Shown here piece after piece: positions 53,109-62,304 of a DNA stretch of 64,000 nt. Made by a program: the position numbers and the translations under genes. Source of the DNA: Bog-159 sp963843255 (GTDB lineage Bacteria; Acidobacteriota; Terriglobia; Bryobacterales; Bryobacteraceae); assembly GCA_963843255.1 (NCBI GenBank), contig CAWJJQ010000003.1, positions 558,001-622,000 on the forward strand, written 5' to 3'. Within the stretch, counting starts at the first letter, position 1. The number at the start of each line of letters is the position of its first letter. The notes below the pieces were generated by a model. That model was given only the letters and a program-made list of their open reading frames with translations. It was not told the DNA's origin and did no database searches.

Positions 53109-53558
53109 CTACTGTTGGACGACGGCCGGTTTCATCGAGCCCAGCATCCCCAGCAGGTCCGCTTTCTCGCGCTCGGGAACGCGAAACTTGTCGAGCGTGG
53201 CCGTCAAGTCCTCGACTACGGTGTCGAAAGCGCTAGTGGTAATGCCGCGTCCGCGGTGCACTTCTTTCATATCCGGGCCCGTGTACTGGCACGGTCCGCC
53301 GGTGACCTGACAAACGAAGTCCGCGAGCTTCGATTTATAAGCGGCCGCTGCTTCCGGATCCGCCGCGGCATGCGCAAACCACTTATTTACGCGTTCATCC
53401 GCGAATATTCGTCCGGCGAAATCGTCCACCACGGCCTGAACCGCGGCCTTTCCGCCAAGCCGTTCATAGAGCGGCTGATGGCGCTCGGCCGCGAACCCGG
53501 ACGCCGCTGATATGGCAACGGCTACCGCAAGAATACCTGCTCTCCATTTGTACATCAA
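53109..53558 (-). CDS. Exported group I truncated haemoglobin
   Basis: A 149-residue protein with a signal peptide (WRAGILAVAVAISAASGFAA). The globin part reads QPLYERLGGKAAVQAVVDDF (group I YxRLGG motif), ADERVNKWFAHAA, ADFVCQVTGGPCQYTGPDMK, and EVHRGRGITTSAFDTVV with the proximal haem His. The two Cys in the VCQVTGGPC segment could form a disulfide. The predicted export is less usual for this family, which is mostly cytoplasmic. It should bind oxygen or nitric oxide. It is the only gene on its strand between a kinase remnant and a divergent sigma factor. Confidence 0.9.
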   Translation of the reverse strand: MMYKWRAGILAVAVAISAASGFAAERHQPLYERLGGKAAVQAVVDDFAGRIFADERVNKWFAHAAADPEAAAAYKSKLADFVCQVTGGPCQYTGPDMKEVHRGRGITTSAFDTVVEDLTATLDKFRVPEREKADLLGMLGSMKPAVVQQ

Positions 53559-53636
53559 ACTCTCTCCTTAATCTCCTTATGCGTAAAATAGAGCGCCATT
53601 TTTTGCCCCGCGTGGTTTAGTTTCAGAATTCGAGTC

Positions 53637-53642
53637 TATAAT
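53637..53642 (+). promoter_or_regulatory. -10 element (TATAAT) of the second sigma/kinase operon
   Basis: A perfect TATAAT lies 21 bases before the ATG at 53663. The -35 region is weak, which is usual for genes with an activator or an alternative sigma factor. Confidence 0.45.
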
Positions 53643-53662
53643 AGGAGTATTTTGAGGTCGTA

Positions 53663-54253
53663 ATGGCGGAGCCGGAAACGATCACTTTGTTGTTGCGGGA
53701 TCTGGCCAACGGGGATAAGGCCGCGCTCGACCGGCTGATTCCGCTGGTCTATGACGAGCTAAGGCGTATCGCGGACGGCCAACTACGCAGGGAAAGGCCG
53801 GGCCACACTCTGCAACCCACCGCGCTGGTCAATGAAGTGTACGCCCGCATGGTGGGCAGCGCGCAGCCCGACTACCATGACCGGGCACATTTCATCGGCG
53901 TGGCCGCGCAGGCCATGCGCAAGATCCTGATAGATCACGCGCGCGGGCGCAACGCGGCGAAAAGGGGTGGAGGCCAGCGTAAGGTGACCCTGGACGAAGC
54001 TTGCGCCGGCGCTCTGGAACGCCCCATCTTGATGATCGCCGTGGACGACGCGCTGAACGCCCTGGAGCGACAGGACGCGCGCAAGGCGCGCCTGATCGAG
54101 CTTCGATATTTCGGGGGGCTCACCGCCGAAGAGTCCGCCGTCGTGATGCAACTGGATGTGGCGGTCGTCCGGCGGGAGTTGCGCGTGGCGCAGGCCTGGT
54201 TGCAGCGGGAGTTGGAGGGTGGCCAGGCCAGCCAGGCGGCCACGGCGAACTGA
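53663..54253 (+). CDS. ECF RNA polymerase sigma factor (ECF_sub/TIGR02999 type)
   Basis: A 196-residue protein of the same group as the one at 20316. LLRDLANGDKAALDRLIPLVYDELRRIADGQLRRERPGHTLQPTALVNEVYARMV is region 2. RAHFIGVAAQAMRKILIDHARGRNAAKRGG follows, and QDARKARLIELRYFGGLTAEESAVVMQLDVAVVRRELRVAQAWL is region 4. It directs RNA polymerase to an unknown regulon. The kinase gene follows 34 bp downstream without overlap, unlike the first pair. The shared HTLQPTALV and RYFGGL motifs mark the two sigma factors as paralogs. Confidence 0.92.
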   Translation: MAEPETITLLLRDLANGDKAALDRLIPLVYDELRRIADGQLRRERPGHTLQPTALVNEVYARMVGSAQPDYHDRAHFIGVAAQAMRKILIDHARGRNAAKRGGGQRKVTLDEACAGALERPILMIAVDDALNALERQDARKARLIELRYFGGLTAEESAVVMQLDVAVVRRELRVAQAWLQRELEGGQASQAATAN

Positions 54254-54287
54254 TCCGTTTCCACCCTTCGTTGATTCCTTAAATACT

Positions 54288-57164
54288 ATGGGCTTTCTGA
54301 AACCCGAGCAGTGGGCGGAGGTTCAGCGACTCTTTGACCTGGCCGCGGACCTGCCCGCCGCCGATCGCGCGAAATTTCTGGACCAGGAATGCCGTGATCC
54401 TGAATTACGCCGCGAAGTTGTTTCCTTGTTACGCCACTGCGACGCAGATTCTCCGCGGGCGCTCGACTTCTCCGGTTCCCTATCGGACGCGCTGGCCGAA
54501 ATCAAAGATCCCGACGAACGGCTAGTGGGCACCCGATTGGGCCCTTACCGGGTGGATGCCATTGTCGGGCGCGGCGGTATGGGCGCGGTCTATCGCGCCT
54601 CCCGCGCTGACGCGGAATTCAACCAACTGGTGGCCATAAAGCTGGTGCGCGCCGCGGCTGAATCGCGTACTTCGCTGCAGCGGTTCCGCCGGGAGCGGCA
54701 GATCCTGGCCCGCTTGTCCCATCCGAACATCGCCCGCCTGCTAGATGGAGGGTCCACACCGGACGGCATCCCCTACCTGGTGATGGAGTATATCGAAGGC
54801 GAGCCGATCACCGACTGGTGCGACCGGCACGCGCTCGACATCGAGGCCCGGCTCAAGCTGTTTTGGCAAGTTTGCCGGGCCGTGGAATTCGCGCACCGCG
54901 AGTCGGTTGTGCACCGCGACCTCAAGCCGGGTAATATTCTGGTGACCAAGGATGGCGAACCTAAGCTTCTGGATTTCGGAATCGCCAAGATTCTGGAAGC
55001 CGGTGAGGACGGGGAAAGCGTCACCCGAACCGGTCTGCCGGTGATGACGCCTGAATATGCCGCCCCGGAGCAGGTGCTCGGAGAGAATATATCGGCCGCG
55101 GCGGACGTGTACGTTCTCGGCCTTGTTTTGTACGAGCTGTTGACTGGCAGGAAAGCCCAGGAAATTCCCAAACTGACGCCGGCTGTAATTACGCGGGTGG
55201 TATGCCACATGGAGCCGGAGCCTCCCGCCGCGGTGCGCCGCGAACTGGCCGGCGACCTCGATAACGTAATCCGTATGGCCATCCGTAAAGAGCCGGCGCG
55301 GCGTTATGCCACGGCAGCGGACCTGGCCGGCGACTTACAACGGCATCTGGAAGCACGCCCGATCAGCGCGCGCGCGGACACGCCGGCCTATCGCGTCTCC
55401 AGATTCATCCGCCGCAATCATGTGGTGCTGTTATGGGGTGCGCTGGCGATGCTGCTTTCGGCGGCGCTGGTCTTCCTTCTGGCGATGCCTCGCCCGGCGA
55501 TTCCGCGCGCGTTGCAGTTGACACAGCTAACACAGACCGGCCGCGCCAACGATGTGAATGGCGTGGTCAGCGACGGGTCCGAAGTATATTTCACGGAACG
55601 GTCCGGCGATAGCTGGTCTCTGGCGCGAGTCTCGACGCACGGCGGAACGCCGCGGATAATGACTTCGACGCGGACACTTTTTATGCCGGACTTGCAGGAC
55701 ATTTCACCCGACCAAACCAGGCTTCTGGTGGGGGCCGGACCACCCACGGATGACAGCCAGCAGCTTTGGGTGTGGCCGGTTTCGGGTGGGGAGCCGTGGC
55801 GGCTTGACGGCGTGCGTGCGCATTCCGGCGCGTGGTCCGGCGACGGAAAAAACATCGTGTTTTCGCGCGGCGACACGGTGTACCGTGCAGCCGGCGATGG
55901 GACGCAAGTACACAAGCTGTTCCAGGTTCCGGGCATCGTTTCGGATTTACGTTGCGCGCCGGCGCCGCTGCCGGATATGTTGCGCTTTTGCGTGTCGGAC
56001 CGGACGGGATCGCACGCCATCTGGCAGGCCGCCCTCGATGGAACCAACCTGCACCGGCTTTTACCTGAATGGAAAGTGGGCACTTCTCCCGTCCACGATA
56101 GCGGCACGTGGCTAGCAGGCGGACGGTATTATCTATTTCGGACCTGGCAGCAGATGGCCGCCAGTATGTGGATCATGCCGGAGCGGCGTGGCCTTTTCGA
56201 AGCCGGCAGCGCGCCCCGTCAAATCTATTCCGCGGCTCTGGAATTTACCGCGATAGCGCCGGCGCCGGACGGAAGGCGCGTTTACTTCGCCGGCGGAAAG
56301 GAGCACCGCGAGCTTCTACGCTGTGATTCCGCCGATCACCAATGCAGGCCATTCCGCGAAGGCCTTGCCGGCAGGTCGGCAGCCTTTACCAGTGGCAACG
56401 AATGGATCGTGTATGTTTCCTTTCCGGATGGTTTTCTGTGGCGCTGCCGGTCTGATGGCACCGAACGCACGCAACTGCTGCCATCGTCCTGGTACGTGGG
56501 CGCGCCGCGCGCTTCCGCGGACGGCAAGTGGATCGCATTCGTGGGAGTCCCCGTGGAGCGCGCCGGCCGCGTGCAAACCAGTGCGGACAGCGTATTCGCC
56601 TTGATGGTAATGCCCGCGGCCGGCGGGGAGCCGCAAATACTTACTACCGGTGAGTGGGAGCCTAGTTGGTCGCCGGATGGAAAGCGTCTGCTCTTCGGGC
56701 GGGTGGCGCGGCAGGGTGGCTCGCCGGCTGGACTCTATATCATCGACATCGCCACGCGCGCCATCCAGCGGCTGCCGGATTCCGACACCACCTTGCGCGC
56801 GGCCTGGTCGCCCGACGGGCGCTACGCGGCGGCCACGGACCAAAGCGGCGGGCGCATCCTGCTATACAATTTCGCAACCCGCCGCTGGACGCCTTTGACG
56901 CAGGGAGTCGGCCTGAGCATTCCATTGTGGTCGCACGATAGCAGGTACGTCTATTATCAGGATCTGTTTGGCCAGGCCAGCGAACCCATCAGCCGGGTCA
57001 ACATCGCCACGCGAAGAATCGAGTTTGTCATGGGCCTGAAGCAGATCCCGCAGACCAATGTGGAACACTATACGTTCGCCGGCTTGACTCCTGACGACCG
57101 TCCCATCGTATCGGTAAAACATACCGACTCCGACATTTACTCCCTCGAGTTAGAATTGCCCTAA
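54288..57164 (+). CDS. Membrane Ser/Thr protein kinase with TolB-like beta-propeller
   Basis: About 958 residues from the ATG at 54288, the first Met after the sigma stop with the conserved start GFLKPEQWAEVQRLF; a longer upstream frame shadows the sigma gene. The kinase domain is at about residues 87-360: GRGGMGAVYRAS, LVAIKLV with the catalytic Lys, VHRDLKPGNILV, DFGIAK and YAAPEQVLGE. One membrane helix follows (VVLLWGALAMLLSAALVFLLA). The outer ~560 residues are TolB/WD40-like blades (DISPDQTRLLVGAG, AWSGDGKNIVFSRGD, SWSPDGKRLLFGR, AWSPDGRYAAATDQ). It should sense an external ligand and phosphorylate proteins, perhaps the paired sigma factor. Confidence 0.9.
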   Translation: MGFLKPEQWAEVQRLFDLAADLPAADRAKFLDQECRDPELRREVVSLLRHCDADSPRALDFSGSLSDALAEIKDPDERLVGTRLGPYRVDAIVGRGGMGAVYRASRADAEFNQLVAIKLVRAAAESRTSLQRFRRERQILARLSHPNIARLLDGGSTPDGIPYLVMEYIEGEPITDWCDRHALDIEARLKLFWQVCRAVEFAHRESVVHRDLKPGNILVTKDGEPKLLDFGIAKILEAGEDGESVTRTGLPVMTPEYAAPEQVLGENISAAADVYVLGLVLYELLTGRKAQEIPKLTPAVITRVVCHMEPEPPAAVRRELAGDLDNVIRMAIRKEPARRYATAADLAGDLQRHLEARPISARADTPAYRVSRFIRRNHVVLLWGALAMLLSAALVFLLAMPRPAIPRALQLTQLTQTGRANDVNGVVSDGSEVYFTERSGDSWSLARVSTHGGTPRIMTSTRTLFMPDLQDISPDQTRLLVGAGPPTDDSQQLWVWPVSGGEPWRLDGVRAHSGAWSGDGKNIVFSRGDTVYRAAGDGTQVHKLFQVPGIVSDLRCAPAPLPDMLRFCVSDRTGSHAIWQAALDGTNLHRLLPEWKVGTSPVHDSGTWLAGGRYYLFRTWQQMAASMWIMPERRGLFEAGSAPRQIYSAALEFTAIAPAPDGRRVYFAGGKEHRELLRCDSADHQCRPFREGLAGRSAAFTSGNEWIVYVSFPDGFLWRCRSDGTERTQLLPSSWYVGAPRASADGKWIAFVGVPVERAGRVQTSADSVFALMVMPAAGGEPQILTTGEWEPSWSPDGKRLLFGRVARQGGSPAGLYIIDIATRAIQRLPDSDTTLRAAWSPDGRYAAATDQSGGRILLYNFATRRWTPLTQGVGLSIPLWSHDSRYVYYQDLFGQASEPISRVNIATRRIEFVMGLKQIPQTNVEHYTFAGLTPDDRPIVSVKHTDSDIYSLELELP

Positions 57165-57340
57165 ATAGCGCGCATCTCTCCAGCGAAAGGCGATATGGGC
57201 ATGGGCTCCTCTGTCAGCACTGGCTTTCGGTTAATTCCCGGTAGCCAGCCTGCTGCCCGCACGCGCGAATCGGCATTTCGCCACGCTTCCGGGTCCATGC
57301 GCCCGGTCTTGTCGCGGCCCGAGGTGAAACCTCGTTAGAT

Positions 57341-58729
57341 CTATCGCGCGGAGAAGCCCGGCTTGCTTACCGCTACTTCCAACATCTTCGGCGCGTACCT
57401 GGTTGCGGCTTCGCGGATCTTGGCGGCGTTGCCGAGTAAGACGAGGGTCAGGTTATCCGGCTTGTAGTATTTGCGGGCGGCGGCGTTAGCCTGGTCGAGG
57501 GTCACGGCGTCGATGCGGGAGAAGAAGTCGTCCACTTCGTCGCGGCCGAGGCCGTATAACTCCATGTCGCCGAGGATTACGGCAAGCTGGTCGGCGGTCT
57601 GGAGGCGCGCCGGGGGATAGGTACCTTTGACGTACGCCTTCACGGAGGCGAGTTGATCGGCGGTGATGCCTTGTTCGCCCAGGCGTTTCAGAACGTCGAG
57701 GGCCATGTCGATGGCTTTGGCGGTAGTTTCGGTTTTGGTGAACGTGGTGATGACGATGCCGCCAGCCAGGCGCGGCTCCTGTAGCTGGCAGTTGGCGCCG
57801 TAGGTCAGTCCGGAGTTGACGCGCAGAGCGTCGTTCAGCATGGAGGTGAAGCGGCCTCCGAAGAGCGTATTGACAAGCTGCAGGGTGACGCGGTCTGGGT
57901 TGTGGCGGTCGATGCCGGGCTGTCCGATGTAGAAGTACGTCTGGGTGGCGTCGGGTTTGTCTACGAGGAGCAACTCGCCGCGGGATTGGAGCGGTTCGGC
58001 GGCGGGCCAGGCGAAAGACTCGCCCGGCGCGACTCCGCCGAAGGCCGCGGCGATTTTCGGTCCGGCAGCGGCGGGGTCGAAGTCGCCAGAGACGATCACG
58101 GCCAGGTTGCGGCCGGCATAGATGCGGCGGTGGTAGTCGGTAATGTTATCGCGGGTGATGCGGGCGAGTGTGATTTCGTCCGCCACGTGGCCGTAGGGAT
58201 GGGCGGCGCCGAAGAAGAACGACTGAAAGTAGGAATTGATGGCGCCCTGCGGATTGTCCTTCTGGGATTTGGCGGCGTCCACGCGCTGGGCGAGCAGCTT
58301 GCGCACCTCGGCATCGGGGAAGGTGGGGCGCAGAACGGCACTGGTTACCAGGTCGAGGCCGCGGTCGAAATCCTTGTTCAGGAACTCGGCGGAGATGGTG
58401 GTGGCGGAGGAGGGGCCGAAACCCTGGTCAGGCTGGAAGGTGCCGCCGAGGAAGTCGAGCGCTTCGGAGAACTGGTCGGCGGTGAGGCTGCCGGCGCCTT
58501 TGCGCAGCAGTTGCGCCGTGACGCTGGACAAGCCGGCGCGATCGGCAGGATCGGACTCACCGCCACCCTTTACCAGGATGCGAAAGCCGACCAAGGGCAC
58601 GCCGGGGCGGGGCATGAGATCTACGACCACGCCGTTGGGCAGGACCTGGCGGGTGTAGGGCGGCAGTTTCACCTGGGCGAGCAGGGCGGCGGAGGTCAGA
58701 GCGAAGGCGAGGACAGATCGCGCGATCAT
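57341..58729 (-). CDS. M16 peptidase-like protein lacking the zinc motif
   Basis: A 462-residue exported protein (MIARSVLAFALTSAALLAQ signal). It has M16 architecture: TRQVLPNGVVVDLMPRPGVPLVGFRILVKGG, then DRAGLSSVTAQLLRKGAG where the catalytic HxxEH should be (here SSVTA), and later RNLAVIVSGDFDPA and RLAGGIVITTFTKTETT. Lack of the zinc ligands makes it the structural partner of a two-subunit M16 enzyme. The catalytic partner is encoded directly upstream and overlaps it as ATGA. The pair should form a clam-shell peptidase in the periplasm; the substrate is unknown. Confidence 0.88.
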   Translation of the reverse strand: MIARSVLAFALTSAALLAQVKLPPYTRQVLPNGVVVDLMPRPGVPLVGFRILVKGGGESDPADRAGLSSVTAQLLRKGAGSLTADQFSEALDFLGGTFQPDQGFGPSSATTISAEFLNKDFDRGLDLVTSAVLRPTFPDAEVRKLLAQRVDAAKSQKDNPQGAINSYFQSFFFGAAHPYGHVADEITLARITRDNITDYHRRIYAGRNLAVIVSGDFDPAAAGPKIAAAFGGVAPGESFAWPAAEPLQSRGELLLVDKPDATQTYFYIGQPGIDRHNPDRVTLQLVNTLFGGRFTSMLNDALRVNSGLTYGANCQLQEPRLAGGIVITTFTKTETTAKAIDMALDVLKRLGEQGITADQLASVKAYVKGTYPPARLQTADQLAVILGDMELYGLGRDEVDDFFSRIDAVTLDQANAAARKYYKPDNLTLVLLGNAAKIREAATRYAPKMLEVAVSKPGFSAR

Positions 58730-60037
58730 TGTTGGGCCTCCTTGGCTTGGGGAATCAAGGTAGCGATGGTGCGGTTCTTTTCACCGAGGTACTGGCGCGC
58801 AACGCGCTGGACGTCGGCCGCGGTGACGGCTTCGAGGGTCTGGTCCGCAGTGAAGAGCTTGCGATAGTCGCCGTAGTAGACTTCGTAGACGCCCAGCAGG
58901 TTGGCGCGCCCAGCGATGGTCTTGAGCTGGCGGTAGTGATCGGCGAGCAACTGATTTTTGGCCTTTGCGCAGCTCCTCATCGGAGATGGGGTCGCGGCGC
59001 AGACGGTCGAGCTCTTCGAACAACGCTTTCTCGGCGCGGGCAGGCTCGACGCCGGTGCGGGGGGAAAGGCTGAAGATAAGCAGACCGGGATCGAGGGCAT
59101 TCTGGCGGAAGGCGTTGACGTTGAGGACAAGCTGCTCCTTATCGACCAGGCGATTGTAGAGGCGGGAGCTTTGGCCGTGGACCAGGAGGGCTTCGAGGAT
59201 GTCGAGTGGGGCATCGTCGGAATGTTTGGTTTCGGGGACGTGGTAGGCGACCATCTCGATGGGCAGTTGGGCGGGCTTGCGCACTTCCACGCGGCGTTCC
59301 CCGAGCTGCTCGGGCTCCTTGGTGCGCACGGGCGGGGGCGGCTCCTGGCGGGGGATGGGCTCGAGGTACTTTTTGGCGAGGACCAGCACTTCGGCGTTAG
59401 TGACATCGCCGACGACTACGGCGACGCAGTTATTGGGGGCGTAGCCCATGCGGAAGTGGGTTTTCAGATCATCCATGGTCCAGGACTCGATGTCGGAGGG
59501 CCAGCCGATGACGGGCCAGTGGTAGGGGTGGGCGATGAACGCGGCCGCTCCGAGCTGCTCGAAGAGGACGCCGAAGTTGCTGTTATCGACTGACAGGCGG
59601 CGCTCGGAGTAGACTACGCCGCGCTCAGACTCGATGATCTTGGGATCGAAGTTGAGGTCGCGGATGCGGTCGGATTCCATGTCCATCATGAGCTCGAGGG
59701 CGGAGCGGGGGAACCAGTCGGTGTAGACCGTGGTGTCTTCGGTGGTGTAGGCGTTGTTGTTGCCGCCGTTTTTCTCCATCTGGTTGTCGAACTCTTTGGG
59801 GCCGTATTTTTTGGCACCGTTGAACATCATGTGTTCGAAGAAGTGGGAGAGGCCGGTGGTGCCGGGATGTTCGTTGCGGGAGCCGATGCGGAAGAAGAAG
59901 TACATGGCTACGTTGGGGATGTTGTGGTCTTCTTCTACCAGGACTTTCATGCCGTTGGTCAGGGTGGCGGTTTGGACTTCGGCTGGCTGGGCACGGAGTA
60001 AGGCGGTTAGTAACAGGACTGGGATCAGGGCTCGCAT
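58726..60037 (-). pseudogene. Catalytic M16 zinc peptidase gene with a +1 frameshift
   Basis: From the ATG at 60037 (MRALIPVLLLTALLRAQ signal) the frame reads TLTNGMKVLVEEDHNIPNVA, TGLSHFFEHMMFNGAKKY (HxxEH zinc motif) and FNFDPKIIESERGVVYSERR (third ligand Glu region). One extra base in the ttt run at 58964-58966 shifts it. The other frame continues KAKNQLLADHYRQLKTIAGRANLLGVYEVYYGDYRK and ends EKNRTIATLIPQAKEAQQ. The joined protein has normal M16B length of about 437 residues. The +1 is either decay or sequence error. The stop overlaps the partner gene's ATG. Confidence 0.8.
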
Positions 60038-60058
60038 GCGGTTACCATAGCATGCGGG

Positions 60059-60098
60059 CGGGGCTGAGAGCCCCGCGCAGGCCAGGGGCCTGCCCCAC
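60059..60098. repeat. Dispersed two-hairpin repeat element
   Basis: Hairpin one is ggggct-gag-agcccc and hairpin two is caggcc-ag-gggcctg, followed by ccccac. It lies between divergent genes (60037 minus, 60133 plus), so it cannot be explained as a shared terminator here. Confidence 0.65.
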
Positions 60099-60132
60099 GG
60101 CACTTTGTTCCATCTACGGGGTCTAAGTAAGG

Positions 60133-62304
60133 ATGAGAGGTATGCGCGCGATCATTTTAGTTTGGATGGCTGGTTGCGTCTTTCCTTTGGCTTCAGCTTC
60201 GGACTTGCAGTTTACTCTGCGGGTGGACGGGGATCGGACTACGTTCCGGATGGGGGAAGTTATTCCGGTATCGCTATCCTTTACCAGCTCGTCGCCTCAG
60301 AAGTACCGGGTCGACATGGCGACGTACGACCGGAGCGGGCGGCTGGGTGCGGAGATTTGGGCGGTTGAGCCGCAGCCGGGGTGGGACGATCCGCTATTCC
60401 GTTACTTTCACTCGTTCATGGGTTTTATCGGCGGAGGGCTGCGCGGCATCGAAGTACTGTCGGCCAAGCCGTCGGTGATCCGGCTGGAATTGAACGAATG
60501 GGTCCGGTTCAGGCAGGCGGGCGAGTATCGGGTGGCGGCGACTTCGTCGCGCGTATCGAAGATGAACGGACAGATGATGGGCACGGGCGTCGAGGTGGCG
60601 TCGAACGAACTGGTTTTGACTATCGTGCCGGCGACGGCCGAGTGGCAGCAGCAGACACTCGCAGCGGCGCTGGCGGGGATGGCACAGAGCGACCAGGAAG
60701 CACACCGGAAAGCCGTGAAGACGCTGCGGTACCTGGGGACGGAGGCGGCGGCGCGCGCCATGGCCCGGCGGCTGGCGCAACCGGATGACGCGTCGGATTT
60801 CGGGTTCGGGCTGATCGGCTCGCCGGCGGGCGAAGCCGCGCTGGAGGAAATGAAGACGCTGCTGGCTGCGCCGGATTTTCCGGTCACCCACCATTTTCTG
60901 CGCACGATGTCGGTGGTGGCTCTGCCGGCGGATTCCACCGTTTTACCCGGCGAGCGCGATAAACTCGAAACTCGTTTCCGGGAGGAATTGATTGCGGCGC
61001 TCGAAACCAAGCAGGGCGCGGCCCTGGCGATTAGCGCCGACACGATCGTGGAGGAGGCGGCCATGCGGTCGCGGGAGCTGGCGCCGGATCTCAAACGCAA
61101 GCTCACGGAGCAGTTGATCGCGAATTTCGACAAACTTCCAACCTCGGCGCAGCAGAGCCTTCTGCAATATCGCTGGGGCACGCTGGACCACGAGGCCATG
61201 CTGCCGCTGCTGCGGAAGGTAGCGCAGCGATACGAAGATTTTCCGGAATTGCGCGAGATGCACGCGTATGAATCCAACCATGCCAGCGCGGCCGCGCTCG
61301 AACATTGGTACGAGCTGGATCCGGGCGGGGCGCGGCCGGCCATCGTACAGGAGATTTTGCGGGCACGGCCGCGCTTTAATGCAGCGACGCTGGGAATGCT
61401 GCCGGATAAGGAACTGCCGGAGGTGGATCAGGCGCTGGTGGAACATCTGCAACAGGCGGAGGATCTGGACAGCGAAGGTAATGCGGCGTCATTGATCCAC
61501 CGGTATGCCAGCGGCGCGGTGGAAGGGCAGGTAGCCGGATATCTGGACGAACACATGGGCAAGGAGGCTTGCGCGATTCAGGAGCCGCTGCTGGCGTACC
61601 TGGTGAAGCAGGACCCGGAGGGCGCGCGTCCGCGATTGGTGGCGGCCATGGCGGCGCGGGGCGAGGGCCACAGTGCGTGCTACCGCGTGCTGCTGCCAGA
61701 GGTCGGAAAGCTGCAGAGCCATGCGGTGCTGGAGGACATTGCCGTTGCGGCGCTGCAGGATTCCGATCCGGAGGTGGTGGCCGGGGCGGCCGCTTATTTG
61801 ATGGATCACGGATCGGCGCAGGCCGAGGAGGCTTTGTGGGCCCGATTGAGCGCATGGAGCGAGAAATGGAAAGGATCGGAGGTGAAGTGGCCGGAAGCGG
61901 GGGCCGGATCGAACATGATGCAGGCGTTGGCGACGGGTCAAGGTTGGCTGGCGGGTGAGGCGAAGCTGCGGAGATTAGTCCAAATGAGCGTGGGCGAGCA
62001 ACAACGGCTGCAGGCGGAGGGGTATTTGCAGCAGTGGCTGGCTAAGCCCTGGGCGATTCAATTTACCGGGAACGGGCAGTTTCAGATCGTTCTGTATGCG
62101 GCGAAGTCTATGCAGGCAGCCAAGGACAAGCTGCTCCAGTTTCCGGCGGGGAGCACGTTTCAATGGGCGGGTGGCGGGGAGAAGGATGGGAAAGAGCTGG
62201 CTGGGTTTGCGGCTGAGCATGGGATCACCGTCACTTTCGATCACCGTGGATGTGATTTGCCGGAACGCAACCTTTCGCCGGAGTGCGCGTCGAAAGACCG
62301 ATGA
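60133..62304 (+). CDS. Exported HEAT-like repeat protein
   Basis: A 723-residue protein with signal peptide (MRGMRAIILVWMAGCVFPLASAS). Residues about 25-165 are a beta domain (LQFTLRVDGDRTTFRMGEVIPVSLSFTSSSPQKY). The rest is helical and repeat-like: LAAALAGMAQSDQEAHRKAVKTLRYLGTEAAARAMARRL, LRKVAQRYEDFPELREMHAY, VLEDIAVAALQDSDPEVVAGAAAYLMDHGS. This HEAT/armadillo-type pattern suggests a periplasmic scaffold. No enzyme motif is visible. Its TGA overlaps the start of the next gene as ATGA, so the two are co-translated. No named family is recognised. Confidence 0.7.
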   Translation: MRGMRAIILVWMAGCVFPLASASDLQFTLRVDGDRTTFRMGEVIPVSLSFTSSSPQKYRVDMATYDRSGRLGAEIWAVEPQPGWDDPLFRYFHSFMGFIGGGLRGIEVLSAKPSVIRLELNEWVRFRQAGEYRVAATSSRVSKMNGQMMGTGVEVASNELVLTIVPATAEWQQQTLAAALAGMAQSDQEAHRKAVKTLRYLGTEAAARAMARRLAQPDDASDFGFGLIGSPAGEAALEEMKTLLAAPDFPVTHHFLRTMSVVALPADSTVLPGERDKLETRFREELIAALETKQGAALAISADTIVEEAAMRSRELAPDLKRKLTEQLIANFDKLPTSAQQSLLQYRWGTLDHEAMLPLLRKVAQRYEDFPELREMHAYESNHASAAALEHWYELDPGGARPAIVQEILRARPRFNAATLGMLPDKELPEVDQALVEHLQQAEDLDSEGNAASLIHRYASGAVEGQVAGYLDEHMGKEACAIQEPLLAYLVKQDPEGARPRLVAAMAARGEGHSACYRVLLPEVGKLQSHAVLEDIAVAALQDSDPEVVAGAAAYLMDHGSAQAEEALWARLSAWSEKWKGSEVKWPEAGAGSNMMQALATGQGWLAGEAKLRRLVQMSVGEQQRLQAEGYLQQWLAKPWAIQFTGNGQFQIVLYAAKSMQAAKDKLLQFPAGSTFQWAGGGEKDGKELAGFAAEHGITVTFDHRGCDLPERNLSPECASKDR

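Noticed and set aside
54156..54287. N-terminal extension of the second kinase
   Set aside because: Overlaps the sigma-factor gene in another frame with Arg/Pro-rich shadow sequence; the conserved kinase N terminus begins at 54288.
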